The position numbers and the translations under genes were made by a program. Positions 1 through 11,010 of a stretch of 64,000 nt of DNA are shown piece by piece; the stretch's first letter is position 1, and each line of letters begins with the position of its first letter. A model generated the notes under the pieces. It saw only the letters and a program-made list of their open reading frames with translations, was not told the DNA's origin and ran no database searches. The DNA comes from Timema cristinae. Its lineage: Eukaryota > Arthropoda > Insecta > Phasmatodea > Timematidae. The stretch covers positions 17,019,191 through 17,083,190 of the forward strand of contig JBCFYV010011135.1 of NCBI GenBank assembly GCA_039000515.1. Reading direction: 5' to 3'.

Positions 1-200
1 GGTCCAGGATGTCGGGAAAAATAAAATTTTCAAAAGAAGTTCTGATTTTCACAAAGAATTTTCAGATTTTCATTCTTTGTTTACATCATTATGGAAACCC
101 TGATTTGTGCATGATTATTTATATATATATAATTAAAAATTTCTCTTGGTTACAAATAATACCAACTAGACTCTTACTTTAATGGTAAAGTAACACAAAA
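1..200 (+). repeat. Dispersed repeat R1, copy 1
   Basis: This AT-rich stretch resembles 405-650 and 34645-34830 in the same orientation. Shared landmarks in order are a 'ccaggatgtc.g.aaaaa' start, a 'tttgcttaca' segment, 'atggaaacc.tgatttgtgcatg' and 'cttggttaa'. No coding potential or terminal repeats are visible, so its class is unknown. It is probably a fragment of an old transposable element. Confidence 0.5.
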
Positions 201-404
201 ATTATGTAAATATACAAATTGATGATACTATTTTAAAAATATATAATTTTATTTGAATCATTGATTTTTATTCCTTTCTCTTCTTTGTCCTTAAATATTT
301 GTCTCTACTCTTAAATATAATTTGATAAGCCCTTTTGAGGTAATTCAATTTGCGATGAAATGACTGAACCGATTTTGACAAATGACCATTACTTTTTTAA
401 GGTT

Positions 405-650
405 AGGAGTTCAGGATGTCAGCAAAAACAGTAGTTTCTAACGAATCTTATTTTCCCAGCAAATTTTCGGCTTTTCATTTATTGTTGACATTTATATAGA
501 AACCCTTATTTGTTCATGCTTTTATACCTGTAAATACTATATTTCTCCTTGGTTAAAAAAATAATAAACTCATTCTGCAGATACATTATTTCTCCTTGGT
601 TAAAAATAATAACTCAACTTTTACTTAAGTCGTACGATGCAACAAATATA
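405..650 (+). repeat. Dispersed repeat R1, copy 2
   Basis: Second copy of the element starting at position 1. It carries a short internal duplication: a 'tttctccttggttaaaaa' segment occurs twice, about 45 bp apart. The open frame at 549-830 overlaps it but has low-complexity AT-rich composition and resembles no family, so I do not call it a gene. Confidence 0.5.
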
Positions 651-659
651 AACATTACG

Positions 660-2120
660 ACAAAAGTATATACGTACAATAAAACCAATCTTAGTATGTT
701 AGAAATATATTATTTTGTTTGCGTTGATACTTTTATTCATTTTTTAATACTAACTGCTAATCACAAAATGGCCGTTATAATAGCTGATCTTGGCACATAT
801 TTTACCTACACTTTTAAATTGAAGAATTAATTTCCTAGACTGGAGACATATTTATTGTTGTTGGAATGTTATTATTATTAATTCGCATTTAAATTAAAAA
901 TATGGACTATAATTTGCAAATTATAAATAAAGTATAATATAAGTCAATTTCACGAAAATATTTTTCTACGTTTTGTTTCTCTCATGAATTATAAATTAAA
1001 GACGGTACAAAGATTTTTAAATATGTTCTGGCGTATATTATAATTTCAAACATTGATAAAATAAGATCTTTAAATGTGTTTAGATAACCAATTTTAATTG
1101 TTTAAGTATGGGTTTTGGTGTTCATTTTTTTTCAAAATATATCACAATAAAAATAAGTTCAGTTATGTTTCTTAGCTACCACTTATTTTTGAGTGTATGT
1201 TGATAATATTTAAAAGCAATATTTTATATCTTATGGATTATAATATTTCAATACAAATAATTTTAATTATATTTTCATGTTAATATAACATATATGTATA
1301 TATTAAAAATATAATTACTAAATAATGGTGCTCACAATTAGTCCCGAAGATATTTCACCTCCCCTACCCACTTCAACGTTCCCGTTAGACTAAAGAGAGT
1401 GCCAGTCTGAGGTGGCACGGCGTGTCATGCCAGATGACGTAATGAGTTTCACGTCACAGATGTCTTGAGACCGCAGTAGATTGCTATGGATGGTTCTAGG
1501 GTGTTCCATGACTAAAACCGTCTGGACTAGCACCAGGTTTTTCCATCAGTTCCACGCATGCGCCATGTTCTCCTTCCTCTACCTTTCTCTGCCCTCCTTA
1601 GAATTCCCCTCTATCCATTCTGGATCACGTGATGACTTTCGAAGATTATATATTGACATGTTTCGTCAGTATAGGTAGGCCTACTCTACCACCGTCGAAT
1701 TTTTAGGGAAACTATGCACTGCCACTAGGCAAAATTAACCTTTCAGATTAAATAGTAAAATTGTGTTTATTGATTGAAATCAAATATTAAATTTTAAATC
1801 ATATTTCTGTCCCATTAATAAATGTTGTCACAACTGTGTTTGTCTTGAGGCCATTAGATGATGTTAGTATTTTTCCAAAAAATCATTTTTTTCTCTTTAA
1901 ATGCCGCCATTTAGAATATGGACTCCAATATATTTTATAATTAAAATGCCACAATATTGGAAGCGGATAGTAATTTCTTATATAATTTTTGATAGTGCCA
2001 TACCAAGATTGGAAATTAGCTACACCTTTTCACTGATTATATCAGTTATAATATATTTCTTTTGTTATGCATCTAACGTGGCAAATTTTTTATAACTTAA
2101 ATTATCACTATTTAACTATG
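660..2120. other. AT-rich intergenic DNA, nothing recognised
   Basis: From 660 to 1330 the sequence is strongly AT-rich with no repeat or coding signal I recognise. From 1330 to 1730 base composition is more balanced; the short open frame there (1481-1678) has no family resemblance. 1740-2120 is again AT-rich. Confidence 0.5.
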
Positions 2121-2380
2121 GAATTCTGTGCTGGGGGTCCGAGATTCAATCCTCGGCCCGTCACAGATTTATCTGATATCCGAACCCTTCCTTCACCTCT
2201 TACAAGACGTGTATTAATCACAACTTGTGAATGTGTGAAATGACAGGCCTCCACCGTAGTTCGGATCCCACGTTAAACTGTAGGTCCTCCATTTCATCTC
2301 ACAATCACTCTACCATTTACATATGAGCGTAAGTGCATATAACCCGAACAGGTAGTAAGACGCGGTGCTAATAATATTAA
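2121..2380 (+). mobile_element. SINE-A copy 1 (tRNA-derived SINE, 5' truncated)
   Basis: The copy starts inside the tRNA-like head, keeps the B-box-like 'gattcaatcc', the full body and the 3' domain with 'acccgaacaggt', and ends in a short AAT tail. An insertion of 'gtattaatcacaa' in the body is shared with the copies at 19.0, 47.6 and 49.8 kb and marks a subfamily. It abuts a SINE-C copy that starts at its tail. Confidence 0.85.
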
Positions 2381-2490
2381 GATCTCGAGTTATCAGATAA
2401 CACAGCCACATTCAACTCGGTAGTTGGCTTAATGCTGTCACTTGTACAATTCGATTCCCGTGTCCAGGTGTCATTTTTAAATTTTCAGAA
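2381..2490 (+). mobile_element. SINE-C copy (tRNA-like short element)
   Basis: The block runs from 'aagatctcgag' through 'cagccacattcaactcgg' to 'cgattcccgtgtccaggtgtc' and an AT-rich end. The same order of landmarks recurs at 52570-52670. The 3' motif 'ccaggtgtcattttt' also occurs at 9614-9626 and, inverted, near 52150. The B-box-like 'attcgattcccg' suggests tRNA origin. Confidence 0.6.
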
Positions 2491-3554
2491 CTAAATCATG
2501 GATACAAAAAATGTTCTACCTATCTGAAACACTTATCGCCACTACTCCACCTACAAACTACATTGTTTTGGTTCATTAGGTGTAAACTGTTTAGACTGAA
2601 AGGCGCATTTGAAAAGTCCAGGAGCGAGTGATGTGCTTGCTGTAGAAGGCCCGCCATGTTTATTGAATCAAGTAACGGTGTCTCGGCGGGTGGAGAGTGG
2701 TGGAACTAAAGTTATACGAGCAGAGGAATGATGCGATCAGGGCGCAGGCGTGATTATTGCTGGAACCCCGCTGAATTGGCTTTTACTCTGCACTTCCGAA
2801 ACCGTGTTTGGATTGAGTCAATTCGCCAACTGAGTGGTGGTAGCGGAAAGCTACCAGATCTACTCTTATGTATTGATTCGCTAAACCATATTATGATATG
2901 CAAGGCCATGATGTGTTGAGTTGCTATTACTTTTGACCTTTTGACAGGTAAAATATTCACAACAAACACTTTGTTATAATTTTTTTAATATACACCATTT
3001 TTACATTAATGAAACACGAACTTAAGAAAATGACTGTTTGGATGCTTATTTTTTGTGGAGCTAGCTTCTGTGATTCACTTAAAAAAATGCTTTATAACGA
3101 GAGCTTTTGAAATGCTGCGTTCTCTTCATAAATCAAGATGGTGAACCGGACTAAACAAGGGCAGTTGGTGATGTCATTTAAGCCGAGTTGTGCTCATGCG
3201 CACCTGTTACAAATACTGACGTTTAATTTTGAAAGCACATATATATTTGGGTCTTTCTCTAAGTTATAAGAAACACATTTATTATTATTTTGGTGGCAAG
3301 TTATAAGAAGATAAAAATGGGAATATTATTAATTTTATTTTATTATCTCAAGCAATATATCTCTTGTTGCTACAACCGAGAAACAAAAAACTCAATGTTT
3401 TATTTAAATTTAAATATTTCTCCTTTCTTTAAGTTACGAAAAAGTTAATTATTCTATTTGTACTTTGTGAAGAAGTATTGAAAATGTTTGTTAACAATTT
3501 TAATTATAATATAAATATTAAACCACTAATTTTAACATAGGACTCTCCAACCAA
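2491..3554. other. Intergenic, nothing recognised
   Basis: 2500-2950 has mixed composition with short overlapping open frames on both strands and no recognisable protein family. 2950-3550 is AT-rich. No repeat boundary, terminal repeat or RNA gene is evident. Confidence 0.45.
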
Positions 3555-3880
3555 TGTTTGCAATACAAAATCTTCTGCAAGCTATAGATCCAGAGGTCCT
3601 GGGTTCGATACCCAGTGCTTCCATAATTTCCCTGTGAAGCAGTGGATCCAGGAACGGGGTATCAAACTAAACTTCATGATGACCAAATATGACCGATTTG
3701 AATAGATAAATAGAGGTTAGGTCTATAAAACTGAGATTATTGTCGGATGGTTCGTTGTGCTGACCACATGACACTCTCTATCCGCAAACGTTGGTACTAT
3801 CAACGCTTATAGTTTTAAGCTCTGAGTTACCGTCAGTCCAGTTGCCAGCTCTTGGCCGTAATTTCATCACTGTGAAAGGG
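3555..3880 (+). mobile_element. Possible tRNA-derived SINE, unclassified
   Basis: A tRNA-like B box, 'gggttcgatacccag', lies at about 3600-3615 and forms a T-arm-like stem. It is followed by about 270 bp of non-coding sequence ending near 'gtgaaaggg'. No second full copy was identified and target duplications are not clear. A degenerate tRNA pseudogene is the alternative. Confidence 0.4.
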
Positions 3881-4711
3881 AACCACTAATTTCAATAGCA
3901 ACATATTTTTCAGCATTATCAGAAATATAATTCGTAACTCATAGCTCAGAAAACAAACATGTTACTGACAAATCTGTAGCTTTCAAACTGTAGATATTAT
4001 CAGTACCAATAAGATAACACCAATAAAATAGTAAAATGTTATCAACTTTGGCCACAAAATTATTTTGGTGTTATTTGAAATAATCTGAAACATAACACAA
4101 TTTAACTTTAGCAAGATTTATGAGTTTTAGTGAAGGACGTGCTGAATCGTCTCTTCGTTACATTTTCTATATAAGAGTACATTAATGTTGTGTTCTATAG
4201 TATTAATATCTTTAAAACTAACGGTAATGAACAAACAAATTGCAAAGGATACCCCGGACTAAGCTGCAATTTCTTAGTTACAGAGAAAGCAAACATGGCT
4301 TATTTCCTTTTAGGTAGGGAAATTCGCCCAATGGGAGGTGGTGAGGGTTGTTAGAAGCTCTCTTGGCAGCCTTTGGAAAAACATCGTGATAACACCAGCA
4401 AACAGAGTTGACATGTATTAAACACTCGAATAATCAAGAGTTGAAGATGAAATAGTCATTTAAACTCAATTTCCACTATTCATAATCGGTCTTGGCCTTT
4501 TATGAAAATAAATAAACTGTCGAGTAAATTAATGTTAAATAATGATTTGAAATCTTTAATTCAAGTTATCTTTCATTTAAATCAAACACATCTAATCTTT
4601 GTTAGGGAAAATGAAACTACCTGTCGTCCGAACACAATATATTTGAGTATTTATATCTAGCGCTGAGTTATAGACTTAAGCACGTGAATCCAGGGGGATC
4701 GGGTCGTATAT
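3881..4711. other. AT-rich intergenic DNA, nothing recognised
   Basis: No repeat family, coding frame or RNA gene is recognisable here. Confidence 0.4.
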
Positions 4712-4725
4712 AACCCGGTAAGTAT

Positions 4726-4979
4726 TAACCCACCTCGGTGGCGTAGTTGGCTAGCGCACTAGTTTCATGTAGAGCCAAACTGCCGAGGATGGGGGACGAA
4801 TCTCGGTCAGGTGAACTGGAGGGAGGGGTTCCTAAATGGTTTTCCACTCTCCCTCCACGCAAATGTGGATTCACTTCTTCTAAATATAATCTTACCAATT
4901 TCTAATCCATTAAAATAATTAGTACCTAAGCGTATAACTCGAACGTGTAGTAATATGCGGTGCTAAAAGAAATAAATAA
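4726..4979 (+). mobile_element. SINE-B copy 1, with target-site duplication
   Basis: tRNA-derived SINE. The A box 'tggcgtagttggc' fits TRGCNNAGYNGG. The family body includes 'cactctccctccacgcaaatg', and the 3' domain has 'cgtataactcgaacgtgtag' followed by an A-rich tail. It is flanked by a 14-bp duplication with one mismatch (4712-4725 and 4980-4993, aacccggtaagtat/aacccggttagtat). The duplication shows insertion by target-primed reverse transcription. Confidence 0.88.
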
Positions 4980-4993
4980 AACCCGGTTAGTAT

Positions 4994-5734
4994 CCGAACC
5001 AAGGACTCTGGAACTGATACTACCACGTAACGTTAGAAATCTTCCTATTAAACTTAGACTGTAGGTGAATTCTTATGACGATATACTTCACAAGTTCGGC
5101 CCACAATGGTCTCTTTACTAGAAAACCGTAAGAGATAATGTAAAAGAGAGGATCATAGTTGTTTGAATGACATTTGAACAACATTATTGATGTTTGAAGT
5201 TTGAATGTGTGTGAAACTTGTCAAACATAAACTCTCGGGTTTAGTAACGAATGTGTGAAAACATCGCAAATATTTATATGATTTCGAAAGATCAAATAAT
5301 CCTCTTTTTTAAAATCTTTCTTTTCCCCCTTCCTTTTCATATAAACGAAATATTCTTGGAAGATCTTAACTGTCCATCTTACTCCAATTTTTTTTGACGT
5401 TGTTTTATTATTTTTAGACACAAACCTAACAGTTCCCTAGAACTTGAAGCAAAGTCTGGCCTTAAATAAGCTTACTGTGTAAATATATTTTAGGAAATAG
5501 AATTTTTCTTTTCACATAAACAAATCTAAAATAAAGTAACAAATTTATATATAAGTTACTTTACTGTCATTTTTATCGTGATTTAGATTAGCATTTTTTT
5601 TTGTCGAGAAATACATAATGGAACATTTGTCAAAACTACGTTTGAAATTTTACTAACCAAAGGTTATATTTTATATGTAAAAAAAAGATTCATTCAATTT
5701 TTTCTCAACTTTATTGTTCCAATAAAATAGTTGA
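4994..5734. other. AT-rich intergenic DNA, nothing recognised
   Basis: No supported gene or repeat. The small open frame on the minus strand (5221-5421) is lysine-rich low-complexity sequence without family resemblance. Confidence 0.4.
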
Positions 5735-5940
5735 ATATCATCACTCTCATGTCAGGCTGGCTTGCTGGTGAAGGGAAGATCGGGTTTGAATCCCTGTTGT
5801 GTATACTTAGGTGTTCTTTATAGTAGTTTCCCACTTTCCTTCCCCACAAATGCGGGTGTGTTATCTCAAAAATGTTTTTTTTCCTCATCCCTGCGACATT
5901 ATAACCTGAGCAGGTAACGCAGATATTTAAAAAAAACCTA
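5735..5940 (+). mobile_element. Old SINE-B-like copy
   Basis: Diverged SINE-B: 'gggaagatcgggtttgaatccctg' corresponds to the B-box region. It is followed by 'ttcccactttccttccccacaaatgcggg' and a decayed 3' domain, 'ataacctgagcaggtaa'. The minus-strand open frame 5694-6188 crosses this and the next SINE and is therefore antisense noise. Confidence 0.65.
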
Positions 5941-5994
5941 GAATTTAAATTATTCATCATCAACGAGTGATTTAAAAAACCCAATTCTATGCTC

Positions 5995-6225
5995 ACATTG
6001 TCTAAGTTGTTACTCTCGCAGTAGACTGGGCTGCTGTTGATTGAGAGATCGAGGTTTGAATCTTGGTCGGGTGTACTTAGGATGATTTTTTCCAAAATTA
6101 TTTTCCACGCTAATGTGAATACATTTCCTATGAATATAAACTTCCTAATCCTTAAATAATTACTGTAATAATTAATGTAAGCATACAACCCAAACGGGTA
6201 ATAAGAATAAGCGTTAAAAAATCTA
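5995..6225 (+). mobile_element. Old SINE-B copy
   Basis: Diverged SINE-B with 'gagagatcgaggtttgaatcttgg' (B-box region) and 'ttttccacgctaatgtg' in the body. The 3' domain reads 'catacaacccaaacgggtaataag'. Tail and target duplications are no longer clear. Confidence 0.7.
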
Positions 6226-6284
6226 AAATAAATATATTAAATTTAACTTTCTCATGACCCTTTGGATAGAGAAATATTGTGTTG

Positions 6285-6500
6285 GTAAAAATAAATCAAG
6301 CACGAGATTTTGATGGATGTCAACATTTCGGAACCCCCTGAACTAGATTTTTTTTAATGCTATCTTTTTGTCTAGTAATGGAACTAGGGTAAAACCATTT
6401 TACCTATCAGGCTAAAACTTGGTATTTAGAGTTTTTATAAAGTTCTAGGGAGGGGATTTTAGAATTATCTACCTAACCTAAGGATAGTTTCCTTAAGGTG
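6285..6500 (+). repeat. Dispersed repeat R2, copy 1
   Basis: Shares ordered landmarks with 41930-42115 and 63713-63905. They are a 'gagattttga...tca' start, 'ctgtttgtct.gt.ctagga.cg.a', 'accgattgggctaaaacttggtatctag' and 'tttttataaa'. A short piece also occurs near 23170. It has no coding potential. It looks like a non-coding transposon terminal region common in insect genomes, but the class is undetermined. Confidence 0.45.
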
Positions 6501-6594
6501 GGGTAGGAGGGGACGTTAGAAAAGGTCAGTATGTTTTCAGTTTTTGGATCAAAACTTTTTTTAGCTGAAATAAATAAAAAAAAATTTCTCCAGT

Positions 6595-6700
6595 AGAAAC
6601 AAAGAGTTTAATTTTCTTCACATGATGATATTAACAGTTGTTGAATATCTGTCATGAGCGTAGCGGCATTAGATGACGAACTTTTTAAATGAATATAAAA
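6595..6700 (+). repeat. Dispersed repeat R3, fragment
   Basis: This segment, containing 'gttgaatatctgtcatgagcg', is the reverse complement of 48250-48330 with few differences. The 48.2-kb copy also has an internal inverted duplication, so R3 may be a fold-back element. Confidence 0.5.
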
Positions 6701-7238
6701 AATTGTTACTAAATTCCAGGACACCCTTGACCGATATTAAGCAATTGTTGAGGTCACCATTCGGAGAAAATTAAGCTCTTATGATTCTTCTGGAGAAATA
6801 TCTGATTTCTGTTAACCAAAAAACGTTTCGCTACTAAAAGAAATGTAAAGACACTGAAGTTTTCTCGCGTTACCTTCATTCCAACCTTAAGTGTCTAAAG
6901 AGAATTAATTGACGTTCTTAACTAGCTGTAATGATTTTGATTCAAATTAGTATCTAGAAACAATTTAACATTAAAAAAACCCGGCTTATCTCCTTTTCCC
7001 GTAAAAATAACTATGAGAGTACATTACATAGGCGGCAAATTTCATCTTTTATTATTTTTACGCAAATATTTGCAATTCAAAATAACGTATCATTGCAGTA
7101 TTGTAAGACTCTTATAGAAAAAACTACTTTTATTTGAATCTTGACAAGAAATTACAAAATGAATTTTTTCTTTATATATATTTATCCTGAGCTTCATTTA
7201 GAAAAAATATGCAAAGTTACACTTTTTTTTTCAAATTC
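6701..7238. other. AT-rich intergenic DNA, nothing recognised
   Basis: No coding, RNA or repeat signal recognised before the SINE-A copy that begins at 7250. Confidence 0.4.
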
Positions 7239-7249
7239 AATTGTGTAAA

Positions 7250-7255
7250 TTATTA

Positions 7256-7298
<43 letters not shown>

Positions 7299-7573
7299 TA
7301 TTATTATTAGCACCGCGTCTTACTACCCATTCGGGTTATACGCACTTACGCTAATGTGAAATGGTAGGGTGATTGTGAGATGAAATTAAGGACCTACAGT
7401 TTAACGTGTAATCCGAACCACGGTGGAGGCCTGGCTTCCCCACATTCACAAGATGTCTTGTCAGAGGTGAAGGAAGGGTTTGGTAATCAGATAAATCTGT
7501 GCCGGGACCGAGGATTGAACCCCGGCCACCAGCACAGAAGTCTGACACCTTACCCCTAGACCGTCAGGTCACC
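7250..7573 (-). mobile_element. SINE-A copy 2, full length, with target-site duplication
   Basis: On the minus strand it reads tRNA-like head (ggtgacctgacggtctaggg), body and 3' domain, followed by a long (AAT)n tail seen here as (TTA)n at 7251-7308. It is flanked by an exact 11-bp duplication AATTGTGTAAA (7239-7249 and 7576-7586). The minus-strand open frame inside it is a by-product of the SINE. Confidence 0.93.
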
Positions 7574-7827
7574 AAAATTGTGTAAAACATATCGAAAATA
7601 TCCCCCTGTATTCTTTCTTCGTAGCCAATCCATTTAATATATTAATCCTACTCATGTGAGAGTGGCCGATACTGAAGCCCTGACGAGAATAGTAGCTGTC
7701 TTCGTTCTTCAAATATCTCACTTGTTAATTGGGTTAAAAGCCGCGGGATACGATTCGTATTGACTTGATGGTCTTTTCCAACGGTCATACGAAGCACGCC
7801 TCACGTCCGACAATTTATATTTTTTTA

Positions 7828-7935
7828 CCACATCTTACTACCCGTTCGGGTTATACGCGTATGCAATTTGTACTTTACGCTAATGTGTAAGGGATGATAA
7901 TGAGTTCCCAAATTTGTGTGGACGCAAAAAGTAAA
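7828..7935 (-). mobile_element. SINE-B 3' fragment
   Basis: Only the 3' half remains. The reverse-oriented domain 'cttactacccgttcgggttatacg' is followed by 'acgctaatgtgtaa' and a piece of body with 'aatttgtgtggacgc'. The 5' half is missing, which fits 5' truncation on insertion or later loss. Confidence 0.65.
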
Positions 7936-8084
7936 ACCATAAATTCATATATAATTACGCCGTTCCCTTACGGAGTAGGCAAAATACTGTGCATATAGTT
8001 TAAGAAACAACTCCGGACGTAATCCCTCATTACTAACGTTCTCCACAATTCCCTATCCTTGCATACTACCTTCGATTCAACAAC

Positions 8085-8325
8085 ATACATTTTTAACGCG
8101 TTACTCTCGTGTTGGACTAGATTGTTGAAGACGGAGAGATCGGGGTTCAATCCTGGTTGGGTGCACTGAGGGTGATTTTTCCTAAATTGTTTTTCACTCT
8201 CTTTCCACGCAAATGTGGGTGTACTTCCTCTCAATTAAACCTTCCTAATCCCTAAATCATCTGTGCAATTAGTACATAGGCGTATAACCCGAACGGGTAG
8301 TAAGACACGGTGCTAAAAAAACTAA
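8085..8325 (+). mobile_element. SINE-B copy, middle-aged
   Basis: Contains the body landmarks 'gagagatcggggttcaatcctgg' and 'ccacgcaaatgtggg', plus the 3' domain 'gcgtataacccgaacgggt' and 'gacacggtgcta', then an A-rich tail. The 5' tRNA head is more diverged. The minus-strand frame at 7968-8234 is antisense to it. Confidence 0.8.
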
Positions 8326-8405
8326 ATATAATAATAAATAAAAAAAACTAGATAAACAACATCCACACACAGAGTCATTCATGATCGTTTATTCTTAATG
8401 CTCTT

Positions 8406-8686
8406 GGTTACCTGGTGGTCTAGGGGTAAGGTGTCAGACTTCTGTGCGGGCGGCCGGGTTCAATCCTCGGTACCGGCACAAATTTATCTGATTTCCAAAC
8501 CCTTCCTTCCCCTCTGACAATACATCTTGTGAATGTGGGGAATGCTAGGCCTCCACCGTGGTTCGGATTCCACGTTAAACTGTAGGTCCTTCATTTCATC
8601 TCACAATCACCCTACCATTACACATTAGTGTAAGTGCGTATAACCCGAACGGGTAGTAAGACGCGGTGCTAATAATAATAATAATA
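8406..8686 (+). mobile_element. SINE-A copy 3, full length
   Basis: Complete head ('cctggtggtctaggggtaagg'), B-box-like 'gggttcaatcctcgg', full body, 3' domain with intact 'acccgaacgggt' hairpin and an (AAT)n tail. No clear target duplication was found, perhaps because the tail merges with AT-rich flank. Confidence 0.9.
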
Positions 8687-8699
8687 CTTTTGATCCTTA

Positions 8700-9062
8700 T
8701 AATGGTAGATTATTGGAAGCTTATAAATACCATCATCCATAAAGCCACAATAACTCCATATCGTCACCCTCCAATAGAGCAATACCGGAGGAGCGGCACC
8801 CATATATTGGTGAAGATAGTGTCAACCTCTGAGGATAGAAGGTGCCAGATCTTTACAATGAGCCCTCTGGCCATTAATATCAGTTTTATAGACTTCAGCC
8901 TCTACCTTCTCATTCGCAGTTCCTCACTTTGTCCTCACGAGGTTGAGTTAACCCCGATACAGACTCATTTCTTAACAGAACAATCTGTAGGTGCCGGAAA
9001 TCGAACCCGTGAGATCTGGTTCTGGATATAGGAAATCTGACCCCTAGATTGCAGAGGCGGTC
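8700..9062 (-). mobile_element. Possible tRNA-derived SINE on the minus strand
   Basis: Read on the minus strand, about 9062-8990 forms a tRNA-like head with A-box-like 'gcaatctaggggtcag' and B-box-like 'cgggttcgatttccgg'. A non-coding body of about 290 bp follows. The plus-strand open frame 8666-9031 is antisense to this and has no family resemblance. Only one copy is seen in the window. Confidence 0.45.
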
Positions 9063-9179
9063 ATTTATAACCATAATAACTTTTAAAATACTTTAAATTA
9101 TTAAACAGCGAGTTGATGTTTATAAACATCCTTGCAGAATCATTACGAATCACTGTGGATAGGACCTAACTACCCCCAC

Positions 9180-9325
9180 CTCCCAATTTATCAATGTTAA
9201 AGGCAAAGCCTTGATTTCACCGATGATAAAGTTTTTCGACCAAGCTGGGAATCAAAACTGTGACCCTTAGTTCAATTGGTAGTAGCGCTACCGACTGAGA
9301 TATATTGTTGAACTCTAGAAGGATG
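9180..9325 (-). mobile_element. tRNA-like SINE fragment (minus strand)
   Basis: Contains 'gctgggaatcaaaactgtgac' (a decayed reverse B box) and 'gtagcgctaccgactgag' (reverse A-box region). It is preceded by 'aaaggcaaagcc' and 'atttcaccgatgat'. The order of landmarks matches 60297-60415, so these are two copies of one old family. Confidence 0.45.
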
Positions 9326-9561
9326 TCTAACATTTCCTCCACCGCTGTCCATCAGTTTGAGGTACAAGTAACACTTTCAAAAAGATCGTGCCTCGATACT
9401 GTCTAATACAGTGTTTCTCAAAGTGTGGTCCACAGTGACCTATATAGTAGTCCGCAAGATCCCAAGATGTTTAGTAATATTAATTAATTAAAGAATCAAA
9501 TAGCCAAAGCTATTATTTATGCTTTTTATTGAGGAATTCTCCATATAGATATCATATTCTG

Positions 9562-9633
9562 AAAATTGAAAAATGACACCTTGTCCCGGGTTCGATTCCC
9601 ATGTCCCATGTCCAGGTGTCATTTTTCAATTTT
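9562..9633. repeat. Perfect 20-bp inverted repeat around a SINE-C 3' end
   Basis: Left arm 9562-9581 and right arm 9614-9633 are perfect reverse complements (AAAATTGAAAAATGACACCT). The 32-base loop carries the tRNA-like 'gggttcgattccc'. The right arm is the normal SINE-C 3' motif; the left arm looks like an inverted copy of it. Confidence 0.75.
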
Positions 9634-9998
9634 AAGAATAATTAAAGAATGTTGATTACATATGATACAAACACTTTAAAGGAAAGGGATTAAATATGAA
9701 ATAGCCATACCACTCTGTTTAAGTTTTTTTATCAAACACAAGTCAAATGTAACAGATTGTACCAGCCATTATATATTTTTTTAGGAATTATCTAAAAAAC
9801 CTTATGTGATTTAGAGTGTTAGAATACATCATAAAAATCCTACTTATTCAGTATATTTTTCTCAACATTTCATTTAGTAGATTAATTCTTATCTTGTATT
9901 TATATTCGCAAAATGGAATCAACTAAAATTAATATTTTTCTTCCATAGACTTGAAAACCCCTTGCTTCTCAAACCAGTGATCTCCAGGTGCAGAATTA

Positions 9999-10530
9999 TT
10001 TGGTGGTTACCCATTGCACATTACCTCCATTTAGTGGTTCCCAGAGCACATAACCCCATTTAGTGGTTCCCCAGAGCACATAACCCCCATTTGTGGTCCT
10101 CCAGAGCACATAACCCCCATTTGGTGGTTCTCCAGAGCACATAACCCCCATTTGGTGGTTCTCCAGAGCACATAACCCCATTTGGTGGTTCTCAGAGCAC
10201 ATACCCATTTGGTGGTTCTCCAGAGCACATAGTTCCATTGTGGTTCCCAAGCAATAGTCCATTTGGTGGTTCTCCAGAGCACATAGTTCCATTTTGTGGT
10301 TCTCAGTGACATAGTTTCCATTTTGTGGTTTCTCAGTGCACATAGTTTCCATTTTGTGGTTTCTCAGTGCACATAGTTTCCATTTTGTGGTTTTTCAGTG
10401 CACATAACTTCCATTTTGTGGTTCCCCAGTGCACATAACTTTCATTTTGTGGTTCTCCAGTACACATAACTTTCATTTTGTGGTTTCCCCCAGTGCGTAA
10501 ACCTCTATTTGGCGGTCTTCCATCACCGTC
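9999..10530. repeat. Minisatellite, about 33-bp unit, about 15 copies
   Basis: Imperfect direct repeats of 'catttggtggttctccagag' plus 'cacataacccc'. The left-hand units have CCAGAGCACATAACCCC and the right-hand units CAGTGCACATAGTTTCC, a clear gradient of unit types. The two overlapping minus-strand frames at 9996-10352 are repeat artefacts. The array lies inside the hAT-like element. Confidence 0.9.
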
Positions 10531-10759
10531 ACTTTAAGAAACACTGGTCTAAAAGTTTGTAATACGAATGCCTGACTACATTTCACATTGTCACTTTGGT
10601 TGAAAAGTGAAGTTGGTTTATTAGTTTTCAGAATTGATACGGACCGGAAAGCTTGAAAGACGCAGTGAAAGCTCAGAAAACTTTTAGAGTATAGACGCTC
10701 ACTGAAATTGTCAGATATTATAAACACAATCTTAGAATTAAGAGAAAATATACAGTATA

Positions 10760-11010
10760 AGCCTATAACGTTTAATATTTATCGAAACACCTTTTTAAAA
10801 AATACAAACTTTTTTAACCAAAATTGATAACATTTTAGTATTTTATTAGTGTTTTTATAGGTCTCGATAATATCTATCAAAAGTGATAGATACAGATAGC
10901 ATGACTTTACTTATGAAATCATGAAAGTTGATCTTGTAACTTCTCTGTCAGATAAAGAAAGCCCTTCATATGAAAGTTTGGACCATATTTCGCAATGTTT
11001 TGCGTTGATT
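10760..11010 (+). repeat. Dispersed repeat R4, copy 1
   Basis: Aligns by eye with 63110-63350 in the same orientation. Shared landmarks are 'aaaattgata.catttta.t.ttatta', 'agtgtttttataggt.t..ataatatcta', 'gta.ctt.t.tg.cagataaa' and 'cccttc.tatgaaa.ttgga'. It is non-coding and of unknown class. Confidence 0.5.

Larger units (their letters stand above)
9409..10546. mobile_element. Non-autonomous hAT-like DNA transposon (about 1.14 kb)
   Basis: The left end is CAGTGTTTCTCAAAGTG; the reverse complement of the right end is CAGTGTTTCTTAAAGTG, 16 of 17 identical. Flanking 8-bp duplications are GTCTAATA (9401-9408) and GTCTAAAA (10547-10554), one mismatch. 'CAGTG' ends and 8-bp duplications are the known signature of the hAT superfamily. 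No transposase is encoded. The interior is a snap-back SINE-C-like hairpin (9562-9633), AT-rich filler and the minisatellite at 9999-10530, which reaches nearly to the right end. Confidence 0.85.

Noticed and set aside
5694..6188. 164-residue minus-strand open frame
   Set aside because: It runs antisense through two old SINE-B copies. The apparent 'protein' is the reverse complement of SINE heads and bodies.
9996..10352. Two overlapping minus-strand frames with repeated ENHQMG/LWRTTKW
   Set aside because: They are the 33-bp minisatellite translated. The same repeat is open in two frames and has irregular indels.
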